The position numbers were made by a program, and so were the translations under genes. This document shows positions 5,078 to 9,417 of a stretch of DNA of 9,417 nucleotides, one piece after another. The notes beneath the pieces were generated by a model that worked only from the letters and a program-made list of their open reading frames with translations, had not been told where the DNA came from and did no database searches. How positions within the stretch are numbered: position 1 is the stretch's first letter; each line of letters opens with the position of its first letter. Source of the DNA: Bacillota bacterium (GTDB taxonomy: Bacteria > Bacillota > Clostridia > Lachnospirales > Lachnospiraceae). Location of the stretch: positions 1-9,417 of the forward strand of contig JAEZQN010000281.1 in the NCBI GenBank assembly GCA_023441145.1, given 5' to 3'.

Positions 5078-7366
5078 ATGGAAATACTCAAAATTTGTGG
5101 AGCGCGTATCCACAATCTAAAAAATATGAATCTAACCATTCCCAAAGGAAAATTAATAGTAATTACAGGAATCAGTGGTTCAGGGAAGTCTAGTCTAGCC
5201 TTTGATATACTGTTTGAGGAAGGAAAAAATCAATATTTACAATCCATTGGTATACTGGCTGGACTGGATAATGAGGACCGATTTGACAAGGTAGAAGGTA
5301 TTGGTCCTACGGTAGCAGTCAGGCAAAATACCATTAGACAAAGTAATCCGCGTTCTACTGTTGGCTCAAAGATAGGGCTTTTAAACCAGCTTGCCCTTCT
5401 ATATGCCAGTGACGGAAAGAATGTGGAGGAGTTTAGGGAACCTTTACCCCCAGGGCACTTTCTTTATACAACCGGAGAAGGTATGTGTATAAGCTGTCAG
5501 GGTAAGGGCTCTTTTTATGATATTAACTTGGAACAGTTAATACCTGATAAATCTACTACTTTATGTGAGGTCTATAAAAGACTTCAAGTGACCAACGGTT
5601 TTCTTAGTATTCTCAAAAAGAAGTATAGTAAGTACCTAGATACCCCATTTTGGCAGTTATCAGAGGAAGTAAAAGATGAGGTGGTCTATGGAACCTACGA
5701 AAAGGGAAAACAAAGCTACTGTGTAGAACGAATTTTAAGAAATGCATATGAAAAAGGAGAGGACGTTGAAGAGGTTTATGCTAAAACTATTTGCCAGGAT
5801 TGCCAAGGAGAAAGAGTTTCTGACAAAGCCAGAGAGGTTTTGCTACAGGGCAAAAGGATTGGTGAGCTAGGTCAAATGACCCTAATAAGTTTAGCGAAGT
5901 TTCTAGAGAAGGTGTCAGAGGAAGAGCTAACACAGTTTGGTAAAAACATAGTGAATAATATAAGGGAAAAGCTAAAGCATCTGATTGAGTTTCGCCTAGG
6001 ACACTTAAGTCTTTACCGTGAGATGTCCTCCTTAAGTGGTGGTGAGGTACAGCGTCTTTTCCTTCACCTGCATAAGGAATCAAAGCTTGATTCCTTAATC
6101 TATGTCTTTGATGAACCAATGGCAGGCTTACACCCAGATGAAAAGCAAGGGATAATTGAGGAAGTAAAGGCACTGAGAGACTTTGGTAATACAGTCATTT
6201 TAGTAGAGCATGATAAAGAGATGATACGCCATGCAGATCATATTATCGAGATTGGACCAAAAGCAGGAAAAGAAGGGGGTAGAGTCGTCTACCAAGGAGA
6301 TTATAAGGGGTATTTAGGGGCCAATACATTACTTAGTCAGTACATGACCAAACCTTCGATGATTCCTAAAAATAATCGTAGGAAATACGATTTCAGTCAA
6401 GAGGACTGTCTTACTATAAATCATGCCAATATCAATAATCTAAAGAATATAAACGTAGCCTTTCCTCTTCACAAAATGGTGGGCATTGCCGGATTATCAG
6501 GTAGTGGTAAGAGCTCTCTGATTGAGGAAACACTACTAAAACGCCTTACCAGTAGGGGGAAATATGGTTCAGTAACTGGGTTAGAGGGAGCCGAGAGAAT
6601 TAACGGCTTTATTAAAATAGGGCAGGAACCTATTGGAAGAAGCGCAAGCTCTACCCCAGCCTCTTATATAGGCATCTGGGATAAAATAAGGGACCTTTTT
6701 GCCAAACAGCCAGAAGCAAAAAAGAGAAAGCTATCCTCTGGACATTTTTCCTTCCATTCAAAAGGTGCTTGTGAAAGGTGTAGTGGAAGTGGTTATGATC
6801 GTATCTATTTAACTGCTAATTTCTCTATTGATAAGATGTGTCCAACTTGTCATGGAACTCGCTATCAAAACAATAGTCTTTTAGCCTACTATAAGGGAAA
6901 AACTATTGTAGAGGTGCTAGGAATGAGTATCTCTGAAGCATGTGACTTTTTTGCTGATCAAAGAGGTATTGTAAAACCTCTTCGTCTCTTAGAAAAGATG
7001 GGCATGGGGTACGTAACCCTTGGCCAGCCAACATCTTCCTTAAGTGGTGGAGAGGCACAAAGAATAAAGCTAGCCAAGGAGTTAGGAAAACAACGTGGGG
7101 GTAATATGCTCTATGTACTAGATGAGCCAACCACAGGCCTAAGTCTTTATGATACTGCTCTGTTACTAAGATTATTAGAGCAGTTAGTTCTTAGTGGTAA
7201 TTCAGTCATTGTGATTGAACACAATATAGAGATTCTAAAGTGCTGTGATTACATTATTGAACTAGGCCCAGAAGGTGGGGATATGGGGGGAGAGATTATC
7301 TGTAAAGGAACCCCTGAGGAACTAATGGTTCAAGAGAAATCTAAGACTGGGAGGTATCTGTCATGA
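5078..7366 (+). CDS. UvrA-like duplicated ABC ATPase, drug-resistance (DrrC) type, 762 aa
   Basis: Both UvrA ATPase halves are present. Half 1: Walker A GISGSGKSS (31-39), zinc ligands C137/C140 and C239/C242, signature LSGGEVQR (319-326), Walker B IYVFDEP (341-347), H378. Half 2: Walker A GLSGSGKSS (472-480), zinc ligands C565/C568 and C588/C591, signature LSGGEAQR (655-662), Walker B LYVLDEP (678-684), H715. UvrA of excision repair has about 940 residues. Here only about 40 residues lie between RSTVG (92-96) and the first zinc pair, so the first zinc finger and UvrB-binding domain are missing. The same compact build occurs in DrrC, which protects Streptomyces from daunorubicin. It should bind DNA as an ATP-driven dimer without UvrB and may displace DNA-bound drug. 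GAGG (5067-5070) lies 7 nt upstream. The first signature continues atypically (RLFLHLHKES), so the two ATP sites may not be equal. The substrate drug is not known. Confidence 0.93.
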   Translation: MEILKICGARIHNLKNMNLTIPKGKLIVITGISGSGKSSLAFDILFEEGKNQYLQSIGILAGLDNEDRFDKVEGIGPTVAVRQNTIRQSNPRSTVGSKIGLLNQLALLYASDGKNVEEFREPLPPGHFLYTTGEGMCISCQGKGSFYDINLEQLIPDKSTTLCEVYKRLQVTNGFLSILKKKYSKYLDTPFWQLSEEVKDEVVYGTYEKGKQSYCVERILRNAYEKGEDVEEVYAKTICQDCQGERVSDKAREVLLQGKRIGELGQMTLISLAKFLEKVSEEELTQFGKNIVNNIREKLKHLIEFRLGHLSLYREMSSLSGGEVQRLFLHLHKESKLDSLIYVFDEPMAGLHPDEKQGIIEEVKALRDFGNTVILVEHDKEMIRHADHIIEIGPKAGKEGGRVVYQGDYKGYLGANTLLSQYMTKPSMIPKNNRRKYDFSQEDCLTINHANINNLKNINVAFPLHKMVGIAGLSGSGKSSLIEETLLKRLTSRGKYGSVTGLEGAERINGFIKIGQEPIGRSASSTPASYIGIWDKIRDLFAKQPEAKKRKLSSGHFSFHSKGACERCSGSGYDRIYLTANFSIDKMCPTCHGTRYQNNSLLAYYKGKTIVEVLGMSISEACDFFADQRGIVKPLRLLEKMGMGYVTLGQPTSSLSGGEAQRIKLAKELGKQRGGNMLYVLDEPTTGLSLYDTALLLRLLEQLVLSGNSVIVIEHNIEILKCCDYIIELGPEGGDMGGEIICKGTPEELMVQEKSKTGRYLS

Positions 7367-8325
7367 CCTTAAAAACAAAGATGGAACGAATGATCGTCAG
7401 TAGTTACCCTAATATAGCGGGTGTGGTGGTGTTGAAACAGGGAAGTATAGCATACGAGAATTACTTTAATGCTTGTACGGGGACGGATACGGTCCATATC
7501 TTTTCTGTAACTAAGAGTATTGTTTCGATATTGCTTGGTATTGCCATAGATAAAGGATATATCCAAAGTGTCAATCAAAAGGTGTTGGACTTTTTTCCTG
7601 ATTACCATGTGAAAAAGAATGAAAAGACAATTCAGAGTATTACCATTAGAGATATTATCACTATGACGGCACCTTATAAATATAAGGAGGAACCGTATGC
7701 CAAGTACTTTTCAAGTGACAACTGGGTAGATGCTGCACTTGATTCTTTAGGTGGAACAGGAAGAATAGGGGAGTTTCGATATGCGCCCATTATAGGACCA
7801 GATATCTTATCTGGAATTCTTGTAAAAGCAACTGGGCAATCAGTCCTTGAATTTGCAAAGGAGAATTTATTTAAACCGTTGGGGATTCAAGTTGGTCCTT
7901 CCATAATTTTTCAAAATAAAGAAGAACAACTTACTTTTTATAAGGCAAAAAAGACAAGTGGCTGGGTGACAGATCCTAAGGGAGTCAATACAGCAGGTTG
8001 GGGACTGAGTTTATCGCCTATGGATATGGCTAAGATTGGTCAGTTATATCTAGATGGTGGAAGATTGCTTGATAGACAACTTGTATCAAATAAATGGGTG
8101 GAAGAAAGTACAAAGGAGCATAGTAGATGTGACCAATTCAAAATGTCTTATGGGTACTTGTGGTGGAGAATTAATGATGATGCTTATGCTGCCCTAGGGG
8201 ATGGGGGTAATGTGATTTACGTTAATGAGAAAAAAAATCAAGTAGTTGCCATTGCTGCTTATTTTATCCCGAATACAAAAAAATCTTTAAAATTGATAAC
8301 AGAATATATTGAACCGGTTTTTTAG
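7363..8325 (+). CDS. Serine beta-lactamase-like hydrolase (class C / PBP4* superfamily), 320 aa
   Basis: The catalytic SxxK motif is present as S48-V-T-K51 after a short strand (GVVVLKQGSIAYENYF), as in the beta-lactamase/esterase-like Pfam family. In the place of the YxN motif the protein has Y140-A-P142 (FRYAPIIGPDILSGIL), keeping the Tyr but not the Asn. In the place of KTG/HxG it has G279-DGGN283. The length is normal for the family. No signal peptide or membrane segment is seen, so it is probably cytoplasmic, unlike secreted beta-lactamases. ATG overlaps the UvrA-like stop by 4 nt (ATGA), with GGGAGG (7349-7354) 8 nt upstream, so translation is likely coupled. Family members include esterases, D-aminopeptidases and lactonases. 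Hydrolysis of the inducing compound is a possible role, but no substrate can be named. No clear terminator follows. Confidence 0.88.
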   Translation: MTLKTKMERMIVSSYPNIAGVVVLKQGSIAYENYFNACTGTDTVHIFSVTKSIVSILLGIAIDKGYIQSVNQKVLDFFPDYHVKKNEKTIQSITIRDIITMTAPYKYKEEPYAKYFSSDNWVDAALDSLGGTGRIGEFRYAPIIGPDILSGILVKATGQSVLEFAKENLFKPLGIQVGPSIIFQNKEEQLTFYKAKKTSGWVTDPKGVNTAGWGLSLSPMDMAKIGQLYLDGGRLLDRQLVSNKWVEESTKEHSRCDQFKMSYGYLWWRINDDAYAALGDGGNVIYVNEKKNQVVAIAAYFIPNTKKSLKLITEYIEPVF

Positions 8326-8413
8326 ATACAATTGCAACATTATTTATTAGAAAAAGCAAATAGTAGATATTGTCATATAAGCAGTAAAAATATATGAAAT
8401 ATATGTCGGATTA

Positions 8414-8442
8414 TTGACTTATATAGTGAAATATGCTAGAAT
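8414..8442 (+). promoter_or_regulatory. Sigma-A promoter of the peptide-binding protein gene
   Basis: TTGACT (8414-8419), a 17-nt spacer and TAGAAT (8437-8442) give a strong vegetative promoter, with the start expected near 8449. The 88 nt between the hydrolase stop and this promoter are AT-rich and hold no gene or convincing terminator that I can see. Confidence 0.78.
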
Positions 8443-8448
8443 TACTGT

Positions 8449-8588
8449 GTTTCAGTGCGAGGGTGTGCAGCAGAATATTACTGCTGCTCTTTTGCATTTT
8501 GCACGCCCATCAAGATGGGGAGTAACGATGCATCGCGTAGATGGTATATGCGAAGGCGAAGTGCGAAGAAATTAAAAGGAGGATATTT
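8449..8588 (+). promoter_or_regulatory. Structured 5' leader of the peptide-binding protein gene, candidate cis-regulatory RNA
   Basis: About 140 nt lie between the predicted transcription start and the ATG. GCAGCAG (8467-8473) pairs with CTGCTGC (8481-8487), followed by CTTTT: a weak terminator. GGGTGTGCA (8461-8469) pairs with TGCACGCCC (8500-8508). CCCAT (8506-8510) can instead pair with ATGGG (8515-8519), competing for the same three C residues. TCGCGTA (8533-8539) pairs with TATGCGA (8547-8553). Three copies of GCGAAG (8550, 8556, 8563) precede the ribosome site AGGAGG (8577-8582). I cannot match it to a known riboswitch class. Confidence 0.45.
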
Positions 8589-9417
8589 ATGAAAAAGATA
8601 ATATCAATTGTATTATGCTTAACAATGATTTTATCCTTTGCTAGTTGTGGAAGTTCCTCTGGAAGTGATGGTAATACATTTACCTTCGCGTCAGAGTTAG
8701 ACATTGTCACAATGGACTCTAGTTTATCAGATGATGGAATGTCATTTACTGCAATGCATGCTGTAATTGACGGATTAATGATGCTAGATAAGGATGGAAA
8801 GATCGTTTATGGACTAGCTGAAAGTTATACTCTTAGCGATGACAAATTAGTGTATACATATAAGCTAAGAGATGCTAAGTGGTCCAATGGAACAAAGGTA
8901 ACAGCAGATGACTTTGTGTATGCTTGGCAAAGAATCATTCAGAAGGCTGGAAATTATGCCTACATGTTGGGTAGCGATGGCGCAGCAGTAGTAAATGCAG
9001 ATGCTTTAATGGCAAAGCAGTCAGAAGGTCAGGAATTAACACAGGCAGACTTAGATACCCTTGGAGTAAAAGCTTTGGATGAGAAGACATTAGAAGTTAA
9101 GATAGAACGTCCATGTTCCTATTTTGATGAATTAATGACATTCCCTTGCTACTATCCAATTAACCGCGCTTATGCAGAGGAAAAAGGCGATCAGTATGCC
9201 AAGACAGCAAATACCGTATTATCTAATGGTGCTTATATTCTTAAATCATGGGAATTAGGTACAAAAGCGGTATTTGAGAAAAACCCTGATTACTGGAACA
9301 AAGATGCTGTAAAGATTGATAAGCTTGTTATGACACTTGTTCAGGATCCAAAGACTGCAGCAGCAAATTTTGATGCAGGATATAATGATTTTGCAATCAT
9401 TAATTCCTCTCTTGTAG
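8589..9417 (+). CDS. Oligopeptide ABC transporter substrate-binding lipoprotein, OppA-like (3' partial)
   Basis: 276 codons are visible and the frame is still open at the window end. The N-terminus is a lipoprotein signal: MKKII, a hydrophobic stretch, then LSFASC with lipidated Cys20, followed by a Ser/Gly linker. The mature part is a family 5 extracellular solute-binding protein: EL.IVTMDSSLSDDGM at the start, then LAESYTLSDD, YTYKLRDAKWSNGTKVTADDFVYAWQRI (about residues 95-120, given here as its family hallmark in pieces: KLRDAKWSNG and TADDFVYAWQRI) and NGAYILKSWELG. It would capture peptides at the outer face of the membrane and pass them to an Opp-type permease, whose genes are probably downstream of the window. 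AGGAGG lies 6 nt before the ATG. Its own promoter and structured leader separate it from the preceding operon. A dipeptide or other family 5 ligand cannot be excluded. Confidence 0.93.
   Translation, partial: MKKIISIVLCLTMILSFASCGSSSGSDGNTFTFASELDIVTMDSSLSDDGMSFTAMHAVIDGLMMLDKDGKIVYGLAESYTLSDDKLVYTYKLRDAKWSNGTKVTADDFVYAWQRIIQKAGNYAYMLGSDGAAVVNADALMAKQSEGQELTQADLDTLGVKALDEKTLEVKIERPCSYFDELMTFPCYYPINRAYAEEKGDQYAKTANTVLSNGAYILKSWELGTKAVFEKNPDYWNKDAVKIDKLVMTLVQDPKTAAANFDAGYNDFAIINSSLV

Noticed and set aside
5787..6173. 128-codon minus-strand frame within the UvrA-like gene
   Set aside because: It has no ribosome site or recognisable motif and lies opposite a strongly conserved ATPase, so it is a shadow of that gene.
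8326..8413. Terminator after the serine hydrolase gene
   Set aside because: Only weak AT stems such as CATATA/TATATG are present, with no T run, so none can be supported; readthrough to the leader hairpin is possible.
8510..8530. Manganese-sensing yybP-ykoY riboswitch, because of GGGGAGTAAC at 8517-8526
   Set aside because: Only this short string resembles the conserved GGGGAGUAGC; the paired second conserved loop is not found and the downstream gene is not a metal transporter.

Overview
The window reads as chromosomal DNA of a low-GC, spore-forming anaerobic Firmicute, probably Clostridia and perhaps Lachnospiraceae. This is inferred from AT-rich codon use, strong AGGAGG-type ribosome sites, a flavin-dependent reductase with an ApbE-type flavinylation motif, an oligopeptide-binding lipoprotein and sporulation-like promoter boxes. 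No rRNA, tRNA, CRISPR array, insertion sequence or phage gene was seen.

Layout. Bases 1-1517 hold the 3' part of an FMN-binding/FAD-dependent reductase of the fumarate reductase/urocanate reductase superfamily, closed by a hairpin terminator. Bases 1600-2480 are a cluster of very small genes: a 51-codon gene on the minus strand, a CsbD-like stress protein on the plus strand, and a 27-codon minus-strand gene that has its own promoter-like boxes, ribosome site and terminator. The two minus-strand genes share the box ACATACTAA upstream, which resembles the -10 of sporulation sigma factors. Bases 2476-2748 contain an open, protein-like stretch without a start, probably a gene remnant.

The centre (2716-8325) is a tightly packed five-gene operon. 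It has a TTGACA-N17-TATATT promoter overlapped by two nearly identical 20-bp palindromic operators, then a MarR-type repressor, a membrane-anchored DUF6544-like protein, an AraC-type regulator with a GyrI-like ligand-binding domain, a UvrA-like double ABC ATPase lacking the UvrB-binding region (the architecture of drug-resistance UvrA paralogues such as DrrC), and a serine beta-lactamase-like hydrolase overlapping it by 4 nt. The most economical reading is a drug-inducible defence module: two ligand-responsive regulators, a DNA-protecting ATPase and a hydrolase. That function is inference; the gene order and domain content are what the sequence shows.

After the operon, a strong promoter (8414-8442) drives a structured leader of about 140 nt with competing hairpins, followed by an OppA-like peptide-binding lipoprotein that runs off the end of the window.
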